Positions 51,583 to 60,215 of a DNA stretch of 64,000 bases are shown in pieces. Within the stretch, counting starts at the first letter, position 1; every line of letters begins with the position of its first letter. Location: assembly GCF_900091515.1 (NCBI RefSeq), contig NZ_LT607410.1, positions 4,774,001-4,838,000 of the forward strand, in the 5' to 3' direction. The notes beneath the pieces were generated by a model. The model did not search any database, was not told the DNA's origin, and was given only the letters and a program-made list of their open reading frames with translations. The stretch comes from Micromonospora purpureochromogenes (GTDB taxonomy: Bacteria; Actinomycetota; Actinomycetes; Mycobacteriales; Micromonosporaceae). Position numbers and translations under genes: made by a program.

Positions 51583-53142
51583 TCAGCGGATGGGGCAGGA
51601 CAGCTCACCGGCCGTGCGGGTACGCACGTACCAGCCGGCGTGTTCGGCGATCAGGTCGAGGACGTGGGCGATGTCGGCCACGGTCGTCTCGGGGTTGAGC
51701 AGGGTGAACTTCAGGTGGTGCGCGCCGTCCACGGTGGTTCCCGCGACGAGGGCGGCGCCGGACGCGGCCAGCGCCTCGCGGGCGTACAGGTTGGCCTCGT
51801 CGACGAGTGCCCGGCCGGGACCGGAGGGCAGGTAGCGGAAGACCACGGTGCTGAGCTGGGACCGGGTCACCACCTCGAAGCGGGGGTCCTCGGTGAGCAG
51901 GTGCCAGGCGGCGGCGGCCCGGTCGATCACCTCGTCGAAGAGCGCCCCGACCGCGTCCGGGCCCATGATGCGCAGGGTGAGCCAGAGCTTCAGGGCGTCG
52001 AAGCGGCGGGTGGTCTGGATGCTCTTGTCGACCTGGTTGGGGATGTGCTGCTCGACCGCCCGGGCCGGGTTGAGGTAGTCGGCGTGCCAGGTGGCGTGCC
52101 GCAGCACCCGGCGGTCGCGCACCAGCAGCGCGCTGGAGCTGACCGGCTGGAAGAAGGACTTGTGGTAGTCCACGGTCACCGAGTCGGCCCGGTCGATGCC
52201 GTCGAGCAGGTGCCGCCGGGTCGGCGAGACCAGCAGCCCGCAGCCGTACGCGGCGTCGACGTGCAGCCACACGCCGGCCGCCGCGCAGATGTCGGCGATC
52301 CGCGCCAGCGGGTCGATGGTGCCGAAGTCGGTGGTGCCGGCGGTCGCCACCACGGCCATCACCCGCAGCCCCTCCCGACGGCACCGGTCGATCTCCCGGG
52401 CCAGTTCGTCGGTGCGCATCCGGCGCCCGGCGTCGGTGCCGACGGTGACCACCGCGTCGGCGTCGAGGCCGAGCAGCTTCGCCGCCTTCTGCACGCTGAA
52501 GTGGCCGGCCGCCGAGGTGAGGATCCGCAGCCGGGACAGTGACTCCGGGCGGGACGGGCGGGTGCCGCCCGACGTCCCCGCCCGGTCGACCGCCTCCTCC
52601 CGGGCCAACAGCATCGCCTGCAGGTTCGACTGCGTCCCGCCGCTGGTGAACACCCCGTCCGCGGCCGGCCCGAGGCCGACCCGGTCGATCGTCCAGTCGA
52701 TCAGGCGGCGCTCGATCAGCGTGCCGCCAGCGCTCTGGTCCCAGGTGTCCAGCGAGGAGTTGACCGCGCTGAGCACCGCCTCGCCGAGCAGCGCCGGGAT
52801 CACCACCGGGCAGTTCAGGTGCGCCAGGTAGCGCGGGTGGTGGAAGTACACCGCGTCGCGCAGGTAGACGTCCTGGAGCTCGTCGAGCGCTGCCCCGGTG
52901 TCGCCGAGCGGCCGGTCCAGGTCGATGCCGGCGATCCGGGGCGCGAGGTCCTGCGGGGTGACGCCGGTGAAGGGCCGGTCGGCAGCGGCGACCCGGTCGG
53001 CCACCCGGTCGACGCCCTCGGCCAGCACCCGCCGGTAGGCCGCGACGGTGCCGGCGGTGAACAGGTGGGCCCGGTCGGCGGCCACCTGGCCGGGGACGGC
53101 TCCGGTCGGGAGGGCCTGAACGGTTGCTCCGGGCAGACTCAT
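51583..53142 (-). CDS. desA: Lysine decarboxylase (PLP, group II), DesA
   Basis: 519 residues from ATG 53142 after TTGAGGAC. A group II PLP decarboxylase: [45 protein letters not shown], the Asp contacting PLP in [10 protein letters not shown], and the Schiff-base lysine in [18 protein letters not shown]. It makes cadaverine from lysine, the first step of desferrioxamine synthesis. The iron box lies 89 bases upstream. First gene of the five-gene operon. Confidence 0.93.
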   Translation of the reverse strand: MSLPGATVQALPTGAVPGQVAADRAHLFTAGTVAAYRRVLAEGVDRVADRVAAADRPFTGVTPQDLAPRIAGIDLDRPLGDTGAALDELQDVYLRDAVYFHHPRYLAHLNCPVVIPALLGEAVLSAVNSSLDTWDQSAGGTLIERRLIDWTIDRVGLGPAADGVFTSGGTQSNLQAMLLAREEAVDRAGTSGGTRPSRPESLSRLRILTSAAGHFSVQKAAKLLGLDADAVVTVGTDAGRRMRTDELAREIDRCRREGLRVMAVVATAGTTDFGTIDPLARIADICAAAGVWLHVDAAYGCGLLVSPTRRHLLDGIDRADSVTVDYHKSFFQPVSSSALLVRDRRVLRHATWHADYLNPARAVEQHIPNQVDKSIQTTRRFDALKLWLTLRIMGPDAVGALFDEVIDRAAAAWHLLTEDPRFEVVTRSQLSTVVFRYLPSGPGRALVDEANLYAREALAASGAALVAGTTVDGAHHLKFTLLNPETTVADIAHVLDLIAEHAGWYVRTRTAGELSCPIR

Positions 53143-53230
53143 GGCAGTCCTCAACGGTCGAGAGTGGACACGGCGGGCGGGCGGGCGACGGCGCGGCGGC
53201 CACCAGCGGTCCCGAGTTGATCGAGTGAAG

Positions 53231-53249
53231 TTAGGGTACCCTAACCTAA
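53231..53249 (-). promoter_or_regulatory. Iron box of the des operon
   Basis: TTAGGGTACCCTAACCTAA, 16 of 19 positions of the DmdR1/IdeR consensus TTAGGTTAGGCTAACCTAA; read on the minus strand its first ten positions match. It is located between the end of the importer gene and desA. It predicts repression by Fe2+-loaded DmdR/IdeR. Confidence 0.88.
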
Positions 53250-53256
53250 GTTCGGG

Positions 53257-54519
53257 TCAATGCCGCACCGGCTCGGCGCGCCGCGACTCGGCGATCGGCG
53301 GCTCCCCCGCGGCGTCGGACGCGGGCGCGGGTGCGAACCGGCGCTGGTGGGCGACGCCCACCGCGACGCCGAGCACCACCAGGACCACGCAGGCCCCCGC
53401 GACGGCGGGATAGCCCGCCCGGTCGGCGGCGGCCAGCCCGATCGAGGCCGCCACGAACGAGCAGACCAGCCCGAACGAGGACAGGACGGTGAAGTCGGTG
53501 CCGCCGGTGCCGGGCCGCGAGTAGTCCATGTTGACCGTGTAGAGCACCACGTTGGCCACGGTGTACGCGGCCATGAAGCAGCACAGCGCGGCGACCGTTC
53601 CGCCCACCGGCGCCCGCCCGGTCAGCAGCGGCAGCAGCAGCGCCGTGGAGACCGCGAGGGACACGCCCGCGACGACGAGCACCGCGCCGCGTCCGAACCG
53701 GCCCACCCCGGCCCCGGCGAGCAGTCCGGCCACGACGGCGGGAGCGCTGGTCACCACGCCGGTCACCACCCCGATCCGCCCCAGGGACCAGCCGGCGTCC
53801 ACCAGCGCCGGTGTGACCAGCGCGTACGCCGCGCCGGCGCCGGTGTAGACCAACGGCACGACGCCGAACGTCCACCACCGACAGCCGGGCTGGGCGAACA
53901 CCGACAGCAGCGCCCGGTACGCCTGCGCGGCGGAGCCCACCCGGTCGACCCGGTCCGGCTCCCGGAACCGCCACACCACCAGCAGCCCCAGCGCGGTCAG
54001 CCCGGCCAGCAGCAGGATCGCCGGCCGCCAGCCGAAACGGTCGTAGACGACCACGCAGGCGCCGCCGCCGAGCAGGTTGCCGAGATAGCTGGCGGCGACC
54101 TGGACACCGTTGCCGGCCCCCCGGGCGCGCGCCGACAACAGCCGGACGGCGACGGCGTCGACGGCGATGTCCTGGGTCGCGGAGAGGAACACGTACGCGG
54201 CGCAGATCGCCACGATCGGACCCAGCTGACCCGCAGGCCGGTCGAACGGCAGCAGGGCGAGCAGCGACAGCACCAGGCCGGCCTGGAGCACCAGCAGCCA
54301 GGACCGGTAGTGGCCCCGCCGGCGTGATCCGTACCGGTCGAGGATCGGCGCCCAGAGGAACTTGAGCGGCCAGACCAGGCCGACGAACTGCAGCAGCGCC
54401 AACGTGTCCAGCGAGGTGCCGCCGTCACGCAGGATGGCGGTCAGGCCGACGGTGATGAAGCCGACCCCGAGGTACTGGGTGACGTAGAGCGCGGTCAGGG
54501 TGCCGAGGCGGCCGTTCAC
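53257..54519 (-). CDS. MFS importer, FptX/RhtX- or AmpG-like, probable ferri-siderophore permease
   Basis: 420 residues from GTG 54519, 12 helices. It has the RhtX/FptX/AmpG-type blocks LLQFVGLVWPLKFLWAPILDRYGSRRRGHYRSWLLVLQ and FLSATQDIAVDAVAVRLLSARARGAGNGVQVAASYLGNLLGGG. Relatives import ferric siderophores or muropeptides across the inner membrane. GTG overlaps the SIP gene stop by 4 bases (GTGA), and the iron box of desA starts 8 bases beyond its own stop. Siderophore uptake is inferred from context. Confidence 0.75.
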   Translation of the reverse strand: MNGRLGTLTALYVTQYLGVGFITVGLTAILRDGGTSLDTLALLQFVGLVWPLKFLWAPILDRYGSRRRGHYRSWLLVLQAGLVLSLLALLPFDRPAGQLGPIVAICAAYVFLSATQDIAVDAVAVRLLSARARGAGNGVQVAASYLGNLLGGGACVVVYDRFGWRPAILLLAGLTALGLLVVWRFREPDRVDRVGSAAQAYRALLSVFAQPGCRWWTFGVVPLVYTGAGAAYALVTPALVDAGWSLGRIGVVTGVVTSAPAVVAGLLAGAGVGRFGRGAVLVVAGVSLAVSTALLLPLLTGRAPVGGTVAALCCFMAAYTVANVVLYTVNMDYSRPGTGGTDFTVLSSFGLVCSFVAASIGLAAADRAGYPAVAGACVVLVVLGVAVGVAHQRRFAPAPASDAAGEPPIAESRRAEPVRH

Positions 54520-55226
54520 CGGGCGGTCCAGTAGCCGAGCGAGGTCACCTGGTGCCGGCCGGCGCCGAGGGTACGCCGGACGTGCCGGGTGATGCTGCGC
54601 GTACTGGCCGCCTCGCAGGCGACCCAGTAGTGGGCGTCGGGGGCGGCGGGCAGCGCCGCGCAGACCGTTTCGACCAGGTGCCGCCCGTCGTCCCGGCGGG
54701 GCACCCAGGTGACCTCGTGTCCCGCCCGGGCGCGCGGCGTCAGGGCCTGCTCGCCCTCGTCCGCGTACTCGAGCCAGACCGTCGCCGGGATGCCGGCGGC
54801 GGTGTCGAGCAGGCTGTTCACCGCCGGCAGCGAGGCGGCGTCGCCGACCAGGTGGAGGTGCGCGGGCGCGGGGTCCGGCAGGTGGAAGGCGCTGCCCTGG
54901 ACGGTGGCGTCGATGGTGTCGCCGACCTCGGCCGTGGTGGCCCAGCGCGCGGCACACCCGTCGTGCAGGGCGAACTCCAGGTGGAAGCGCCCGGTGGCCG
55001 GGTGCGGGTCGACCAGTGTGTACGCGCGCTGGTGCGGTCGGCCGCCGTCGTCGAACCAGAGCCGGATCCACATGGTCGGGTGCACCCCGCACGACTCCAG
55101 CAGGCCGCCGCCGTCGATCAGCAGCCGCTGGTAGTGGCCGCCGACCGCCTCCGTGTCGAGCACGGTCAGCCGGAAGTCCCGGCCGCCCATGGCCTTGAGG
55201 ACCAGGGCCTCCCAGTTGCGTTTCAC
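54516..55226 (-). CDS. Siderophore-interacting protein (FAD-dependent ferric-siderophore reductase)
   Basis: 236 residues from GTG 55226 after CTGGAGGG. The SIP family pattern is visible: an N-terminal beta-barrel with the FAD motif RAYTLVDPH, then VGDAASLPAVNSLLDTA and the C-terminal WVACEAASTRSITRHVRRTLG. These enzymes reduce Fe3+ in siderophores with NAD(P)H in the cytosol to release iron. It is the first gene of a two-gene unit with the importer. It is divergent from the acylase and shares its iron-box promoter. Confidence 0.88.
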   Translation of the reverse strand: MKRNWEALVLKAMGGRDFRLTVLDTEAVGGHYQRLLIDGGGLLESCGVHPTMWIRLWFDDGGRPHQRAYTLVDPHPATGRFHLEFALHDGCAARWATTAEVGDTIDATVQGSAFHLPDPAPAHLHLVGDAASLPAVNSLLDTAAGIPATVWLEYADEGEQALTPRARAGHEVTWVPRRDDGRHLVETVCAALPAAPDAHYWVACEAASTRSITRHVRRTLGAGRHQVTSLGYWTAR

Positions 55227-55240
55227 GTGTCGCCCTCCAG

Positions 55241-55274
55241 TAAGGTTCGCCTTAGTTAGGGGAGGGTAACCTAA
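55241..55274. promoter_or_regulatory. Bidirectional iron-box promoter
   Basis: TTAGGGGAGGGTAACCTAA (55256-55274) matches 16 of 19 positions of the iron-box consensus. TAAGGTTCGCCTTA (55241-55254) is a second palindromic, iron-box-like half on the SIP side. The region separates divergent SIP and acylase genes, so one element may control both. Two adjacent sites suggest binding by two regulator dimers. Confidence 0.85.
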
Positions 55275-55325
55275 GTTGATATTCGATGAGCACGCGGCTC
55301 GCCGCCATTTCGCGCGGGCCGCGCG

Positions 55326-57392
55326 GTGACGGGCGTCTATCGCGACGCCCGGGGTGTACCGCATCTGCGCGCCGGGTCGGTCGACGAGTTGGCCCGGTTG
55401 CAGGGCCGGGTGGCCGCCCTCGACCGGGCCTGGCAGATCGAGGTCGAACGGTGGCGCTCGGAGGGCCGGCTCGCCGCGCAGGTCGGTCCGGACGCGCTGG
55501 GCTGGGACCGGTTCGCCCGGCGCGTCCGACTCGACGACACCGCGCGGCGGTGCTTCTACCGCCTCTCCCCCGCCACCCGGCGGTGGGTCACCGCTTACGT
55601 CGCGGGGGTCAACGAGGGGCTCGCCGAGGGGGCCGCCGGTGCCCCCGAGTTCGCGGCGGTCGGCGTGGCCCCCGGACGATGGCGGTCCTGGTCACCGCTG
55701 GGGGTCTTCCTCGTCCAGCACATCCTCTTCGCCACCTTCCCCAACAAGCTCTGGCACGCCCATGTCGCCGCCACCCTCGGCGCGGCGGCGACCGGGCTCT
55801 TCGCCGTCGAGGGCCCGGGCGGCTCCGGCAGCAACGCCTGGGCGGTACCCGGCGACGCCGCCACCGGCCGGGCGCCGGTCATCGCCGGCGACCCGCACCG
55901 CCTCCTCGAACTGCCCGGCATCTACCAGCAGGTACGCCTGGCCTGCCCCGAGTTCGACGTGCTCGGCTTCGCCTTTCCCGGCGTGCCGGGCCTGCCGCAC
56001 TTCGGCCACGCGGGCGAGGTGGCCTGGGCGGTCACCAACGCGATGGCCGACTACCAGGACCTCTACCGCGAGCAGCTGCGCACCGACGGCGACCGGGTGC
56101 TGGTCCGCGACGCCGACGGCTGGGTGCCCGCACACCGCCACGTCGAGCGGATCGCCGTCCGCGGCGGCGACCCGGAGACCGTGGAGGTCGTCGAGACGCC
56201 GCGTGGTCCCGTGGTGGACCACGACCGGCACACCGGCGAGGGGATCAGCCTGCGCACCCCGGCCCGGGTCGAGACGGACCTCGGCTTCGAGGCCCTGCTG
56301 CCGCTGCTGCGCTCCCGCACCGTCGACGACGTCGCCGACGCGCTGCGCGCCTGGGTCGAGCCGGTCAACAGCGTCCTCGTGGCGGACCGCAGCGGGGCCG
56401 TCCACCAACTGGTCGCCGGGCTGGTGCCCGACCGGGACGAACGCTGCCGGTCGGAACCGGTGCCCGGCTGGGACCCGCGGTACCGGTGGCGCGGCGGGTA
56501 CGCCGAGACGAAGCCGATCCCGGTCGAGGACATCGCCGTCTGCGCCAACGACCGCCGCCCCGACGTGGCCGACCTCGGCGCCGACTTCGCCCCGCCGCAC
56601 CGCGCCGGCCGGATCCGGGCCCTGCTGGCCGACGGCGTCGCGGCCGAGGACGTACACATGGACACCCGGCTCGCCGTGACGCCGCTGCGCGAGCTGCTCC
56701 ACCGGCTCGATCCCGACGACCTCGACCCGCCCGCCCGGGAGCTGCGGGACCGGCTCACCGCCTGGGACGGGTCGATGCGGGCCGACAGCACCGACGCGGG
56801 CGCCTTCGCCGCCTGGCGTACCGCGCTGGCCCGCCGGCTGCACGAGCATCCGAGCCTGCGCCCGTTGCGCGCCCCCGGCCCGTACGACGAGCTGTTCTTG
56901 CCGTGGACGGACCCGCTGTCGCGGATCGGCCACGCCCTCGACGGCGTCGTGGCCGGGTTGCACCGCCTCGGCGCCGACGTCGCGCCGGTGGCGGCCGCGG
57001 CGCTCGCGGACGTCGCCGCCGACGGGCCGCCGCCGGCCTGGAGGCGGCGACACCTGCTGCATCCGGTGCACCTGGGCGTGGCCCCCGCCGTCGACGCGGC
57101 GGTGGCCGCCATGCGAGCCGCGACCGCGCTGGCCGGCGACACCGACTGCGTGCTCGCCACCTCCAGCGTCCCCGGGGTCTCCGACGCCTGCTGGCGCGGG
57201 CCGGTCGCCCGGTACGTCTGGGACCTCGGCGACCGCGCCCGCAGCCGCTGGATCGTCCCGTTCGGCGCGTCCGGACGCCCCGACGACCCGCACTTCGCCG
57301 ACCAGCTTCCCCGGTGGGCGGCCGGTGAACTGGACCCGGTGGACACCGACTGGCGACACCTGACCCGACAACCAGGAGACGAGAACCCGTGA
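55326..57392 (+). CDS. desG: Penicillin-acylase-type Ntn hydrolase in the desferrioxamine locus (DesG-like)
   Basis: 688 residues from GTG 55326. Penicillin amidase family: an N-terminal VYRDARGVPHLRAGSVDELARLQGRVAALDR, then the autoprocessing site with the nucleophile Ser169 in GGSGSNAWAV, and later LATSSVPGVSD. There is no signal peptide, unlike the periplasmic enzymes, so it probably works in the cytosol. Homologues in actinobacterial desferrioxamine loci have been called desG (from memory) and linked to arylacyl-modified products. It overlaps the second acyltransferase by 4 bases and sits behind an iron box. The start is uncertain since no ribosome site is visible. Confidence 0.82.
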   Translation: MTGVYRDARGVPHLRAGSVDELARLQGRVAALDRAWQIEVERWRSEGRLAAQVGPDALGWDRFARRVRLDDTARRCFYRLSPATRRWVTAYVAGVNEGLAEGAAGAPEFAAVGVAPGRWRSWSPLGVFLVQHILFATFPNKLWHAHVAATLGAAATGLFAVEGPGGSGSNAWAVPGDAATGRAPVIAGDPHRLLELPGIYQQVRLACPEFDVLGFAFPGVPGLPHFGHAGEVAWAVTNAMADYQDLYREQLRTDGDRVLVRDADGWVPAHRHVERIAVRGGDPETVEVVETPRGPVVDHDRHTGEGISLRTPARVETDLGFEALLPLLRSRTVDDVADALRAWVEPVNSVLVADRSGAVHQLVAGLVPDRDERCRSEPVPGWDPRYRWRGGYAETKPIPVEDIAVCANDRRPDVADLGADFAPPHRAGRIRALLADGVAAEDVHMDTRLAVTPLRELLHRLDPDDLDPPARELRDRLTAWDGSMRADSTDAGAFAAWRTALARRLHEHPSLRPLRAPGPYDELFLPWTDPLSRIGHALDGVVAGLHRLGADVAPVAAAALADVAADGPPPAWRRRHLLHPVHLGVAPAVDAAVAAMRAATALAGDTDCVLATSSVPGVSDACWRGPVARYVWDLGDRARSRWIVPFGASGRPDDPHFADQLPRWAAGELDPVDTDWRHLTRQPGDENP

Positions 57393-57940
57393 CGTACCAG
57401 CAGGACATCCCCGGCTTCGGCGAGCTGCGGCTCGTCGTGGTCGACCCGGCCGCCCACGCCGAGCTGCTGCACGACTGGGTCACCCAGCCGCGCGCGACGT
57501 TCTGGGGCATGGGCGGGTACACCGTGGACGAGGTACGCGAGGTCTACGCGTTCATCGACGGGCTGGACACGCACCACGCGTACCTGATCATGCTCGACGG
57601 CGAGCCGGTCGGCCTGTTCCAGACCTACCTGCCGGAGGCGGACCCGGTCGGCGAGCGGTACCCGGTACGAGCCGGCGACATCGGGATGCACCTGCTGCTC
57701 GCCCCCGGCGGCCGGCCGCCGCACGGCCTGACCACCGCCGTCGGCCCGGCCCTGGCCCGCTTCCTGTTCCGCGACCCCACCCGGCAGCGGATCGTGGTGG
57801 AACCGGACGTCCGCAACCACCTCGCGCTGCGCCGCCTCGAACGCGAGGGCTTCACCTTCGACGAAAAGATCGAGATGCCCGACAAGCGGGCCCAACTCGC
57901 CTTCCTCACCCGCCCCCGCTTCGAATCCACCCACCCCTGA
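57389..57940 (+). CDS. desH: Second DesC-like acyltransferase (DesH-like)
   Basis: 183 residues, GTG 57389. It shares with DesC the length, ELLHDWVTQPRATFWGM, the DIGMHLL element and [21 protein letters not shown], so the two are visible paralogues. It probably transfers an acyl group to N-hydroxycadaverine or a related amine. It is coupled to the acylase by a GTGA overlap, so the pair is likely to alter acyl groups of the siderophore. Downstream lies palindrome copy C. Confidence 0.82.
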   Translation: MTYQQDIPGFGELRLVVVDPAAHAELLHDWVTQPRATFWGMGGYTVDEVREVYAFIDGLDTHHAYLIMLDGEPVGLFQTYLPEADPVGERYPVRAGDIGMHLLLAPGGRPPHGLTTAVGPALARFLFRDPTRQRIVVEPDVRNHLALRRLEREGFTFDEKIEMPDKRAQLAFLTRPRFESTHP

Positions 57941-57956
57941 CCCCCCTCCCTTCGGG

Positions 57957-58020
57957 GCGCACTTTCCGAGAAAGCGTGGCTATTCCTCGTCGAATAGCCA
58001 CGCTTTCTCGGAAAGAGCGC
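57957..58020. repeat. Dispersed palindrome, copy C
   Basis: 24-bp perfect arms (57962-57985 and 57992-58015) with a 6-base loop; a GCGC pair extends each side past one mismatch. The left arm contains CTTTCCGAGAAAG and GTGGCTATTC, the right arm the complement. It lies between the desH-like gene and the DUF559 gene. Confidence 0.85.
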
Positions 58021-58083
58021 GGGGAGGGGGCGGGTTGTCCACAGGGGGTGGTGGGGGTGGGGCGGGGGGTGGAGGGTGGTGGG

Positions 58084-58980
58084 GTGGCTCGTACTCCTCG
58101 ACGTCCTGATGCCCTGGTGGGGCGGGTGTTCTTTGCTCGCGAGGCGGTTCATGGTGGTTTGTTGACCAGGGGCGATCTCCGGAGCAGTGCCTGGCGGCGG
58201 GTCTTCCACAACGTCTACGCGGACGCCCGCCTCGACCTGTCCCATCGCGGCCGGTGCCGTGCCGCCGCGTCGTGGCTCTTTCCTCCCGGCTGCGCGATCG
58301 CCGGCCGGTCCGCCGTCGCGCTCTACGGCGGGGTGAGCCCACGGGCCGACGACCCGGTCGAGGTGCTGGTCCAGCCGGCGTCGCGATTCGGCCCGCTTTC
58401 CGGCCTGCTCATCCACGTCGCTCCCTGGCGCGAGGGCGAGGTCCGGCTCGTCGACGGATGTGCCGTCACCACGCCCGTTCGCACCTGCTGGGACCTGGCG
58501 AGCTGGCTCGACCTCGTCAACGCGATCGCACTGATCGACTCGCTCCGGCACGTCGGCGCCGTCGACCTGCCGGAGCTGGAGCACTACCTGGCCACGCGCC
58601 GTGGCGAGCGGGGCTGGCGGAGGTTCGCCCAGGCCGTGAGTTTGAGCGACGCCGGCGCCGAATCGCCACCGGAGTCGCAGCTGCGGGTACGACTCGTCGA
58701 GGCCGGCCTGCCCCGACCGGTAACCCAACACGTCATCGAACGGGCCGGCCGCTTCGTCGCCCGGGTCGACCTGGCCTGGCCCGAGTTGAAGGTCGCCATC
58801 GAGTACGACGGGCTCTGGCACCACGACCCGGACCAGTTCCACCGCGACCGGCGGCGTCTCAACCGGATGCTGGGCGACGACTGGATCGTCCTCCACGTCA
58901 CCAGCAAGCGGATGCGCGAGGACTTCGACACCTTCCTCACCGAGGTTCGCACCGCCCTGACCACCCGCACCCGCCGCTGA
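58084..58980 (+). CDS. AbiEi-like/DUF559 endonuclease-fold protein between two palindromes
   Basis: 298 residues from GTG 58084. Residues about 10-110 resemble the winged-helix/AbiEi-type regulator half (REAVHGGLLTRGDLRSSAWRRVFHNVYADARLDLSHRGRCRAAASWLFPPGCAIAGRSAVALYGGV). The C-terminal part (from about 200) is DUF559, a Vsr/restriction-like nuclease fold: PPESQLRVRLVEAGLPRPVTQHV, FVARVDLAWPELKVAIEYDGLWHHDPDQFHRDRRRLNRMLGDDWIVLHV, with the Glu/Asp residues of the PD-(D/E)XK type. It is flanked on both sides by dispersed palindromes C and D. The function is unknown. Confidence 0.8.
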   Translation: MARTPRRPDALVGRVFFAREAVHGGLLTRGDLRSSAWRRVFHNVYADARLDLSHRGRCRAAASWLFPPGCAIAGRSAVALYGGVSPRADDPVEVLVQPASRFGPLSGLLIHVAPWREGEVRLVDGCAVTTPVRTCWDLASWLDLVNAIALIDSLRHVGAVDLPELEHYLATRRGERGWRRFAQAVSLSDAGAESPPESQLRVRLVEAGLPRPVTQHVIERAGRFVARVDLAWPELKVAIEYDGLWHHDPDQFHRDRRRLNRMLGDDWIVLHVTSKRMREDFDTFLTEVRTALTTRTRR

Positions 58981-59166
58981 CCCCACCCCGCGCCCCGCCT
59001 CCCCCGCGCGCCCCGGGATGCCGGGACTGCCCGCGCGTCCTGCCGCCCATAGCCCCGCGCACACTCAGCGCCCAGGTGACCCTGACTGACGCGCACGCCA
59101 CACCCCGCCGCCACACGCCCCGCCGCACCCGCCCGTCCGCCGCGCCGCGAGGTCGGGGCCCTCATA

Positions 59167-59212
59167 CAGAGAAAGAGTGGCTATTCCACGTGGAATAGCC
59201 ACTCTTTCTCTG
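59167..59212. repeat. Dispersed palindrome, copy D
   Basis: A 46-base perfect palindrome with no loop (centre CCACGTGG), core GAAAGAGTGGCTATTC and its complement. The left side beyond CAGAG no longer pairs with the CTTTC element seen in copy C. It lies between the DUF559 gene and the convergent ABC lipoprotein gene. Confidence 0.85.
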
Positions 59213-59270
59213 AAAGTGCGCCCGCGAGGAGGCCGCGGCGGGGTGAGCGCGCCGGGGGGCGCGGGGGGGG

Positions 59271-60215
59271 TTAGGCGGTGAGGTGCTTGGCGAGGTCGTC
59301 GAGGATCTTGTTGGCGGCGCCGACGCCGATGCCGGTCATCCAGACCTCGTCGGAGACGACGTGCGCCTTGCCGGCCTTGACGGCCGAGAGGCCCTGCCAG
59401 AGCGAGCCGGCGGTGACCTTGGCCTGCTCGGCGGCGGCCTTCTCGCCGTACGCGGTCACGAAGATGACGTCACCGTCGACCTCGTTGATCCGCTCGGCGC
59501 TGACCAGGTCGAAGCGCTTGTCCTCCTTGCCCTCCAGGCGCTGCCGCTCGGGGCGGCCCAGCCCGGTGTCGCCGACGACGATGCCGGAGAAGGAGTCCGG
59601 GCCGTACACCCGGATGTTGCCGGGGATGAACCGCACGATGGAGACCTTGCGGGAGGCGGCGTCGCCCAGCTTCGCGCCGAGTTCCTCGGCCCGCTTCTCG
59701 TACGCGGCGAGCAGGTCGCGGGCCTGCTGCTCCTTGCCGAGCGCCTTGCCGTCGAGGAGCAGGTTCTCCTTCCAGGTGATGCCGACCTTCTCGGTGAAGA
59801 CGGTGGGCGCGATGGCGCTCAGCTCGTCGTAGAACTTCTCCTGGCGGAACTTGCTGCCCAGGATGAGGTCCGGCTTCAGCGCGGTGATCGCCTCCAGGTC
59901 GGGCTCGGTGAGCACCCCGACCTCCTTGATGCCGGCGAGCTTCTCCGCGCCGAAGTAGGTCGGCCAGCTCTTCGCCTCACCGGCGGTGGCGGCGCCGACC
60001 GGCGTGACGCCGAGCGAGAGCGCGGTGTCGATCTTGTCGGTGTCGAGGACCACCACGCGCTTCGGCTCGGCCGGGACCTTGGTGCTGCCCATGGCGTGGG
60101 TGATCTCCCGGGTCTCCCCGGTGGCGGTGCCGGCGACCGGGTCGCTCTCCCCGCAGGCGGTGAGGCCCACGCCGAGGGCGAGGACCGCGGTGAGGGTGGC
60201 GGCGAGACGACGCAT
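59271..60215 (-). CDS. Fe3+-siderophore ABC transporter substrate-binding lipoprotein
   Basis: 314 residues. Signal peptide and lipobox LTAC with Cys21. FecB/FhuD-type fold: EPKRVVVLDTDKIDTALSLGVTPVGA, KPDLILGSKFRQEKFYDELSAIAPTVF, and SAVKAGKAHVVSDEVWMTGIGVGAANKILDDLAKHL. It captures ferri-siderophore outside the membrane for the two permeases. It starts one base inside the upstream ATPase stop (TGATG). Last gene of the four-gene operon. Confidence 0.9.
   Translation of the reverse strand: MRRLAATLTAVLALGVGLTACGESDPVAGTATGETREITHAMGSTKVPAEPKRVVVLDTDKIDTALSLGVTPVGAATAGEAKSWPTYFGAEKLAGIKEVGVLTEPDLEAITALKPDLILGSKFRQEKFYDELSAIAPTVFTEKVGITWKENLLLDGKALGKEQQARDLLAAYEKRAEELGAKLGDAASRKVSIVRFIPGNIRVYGPDSFSGIVVGDTGLGRPERQRLEGKEDKRFDLVSAERINEVDGDVIFVTAYGEKAAAEQAKVTAGSLWQGLSAVKAGKAHVVSDEVWMTGIGVGAANKILDDLAKHLTA

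Noticed and set aside
57941..58083. N-terminal extension of the DUF559 gene over palindrome copy C
   Set aside because: The frame is open but would translate the palindrome into a repeat; GTG 58084 directly precedes the conserved domain.
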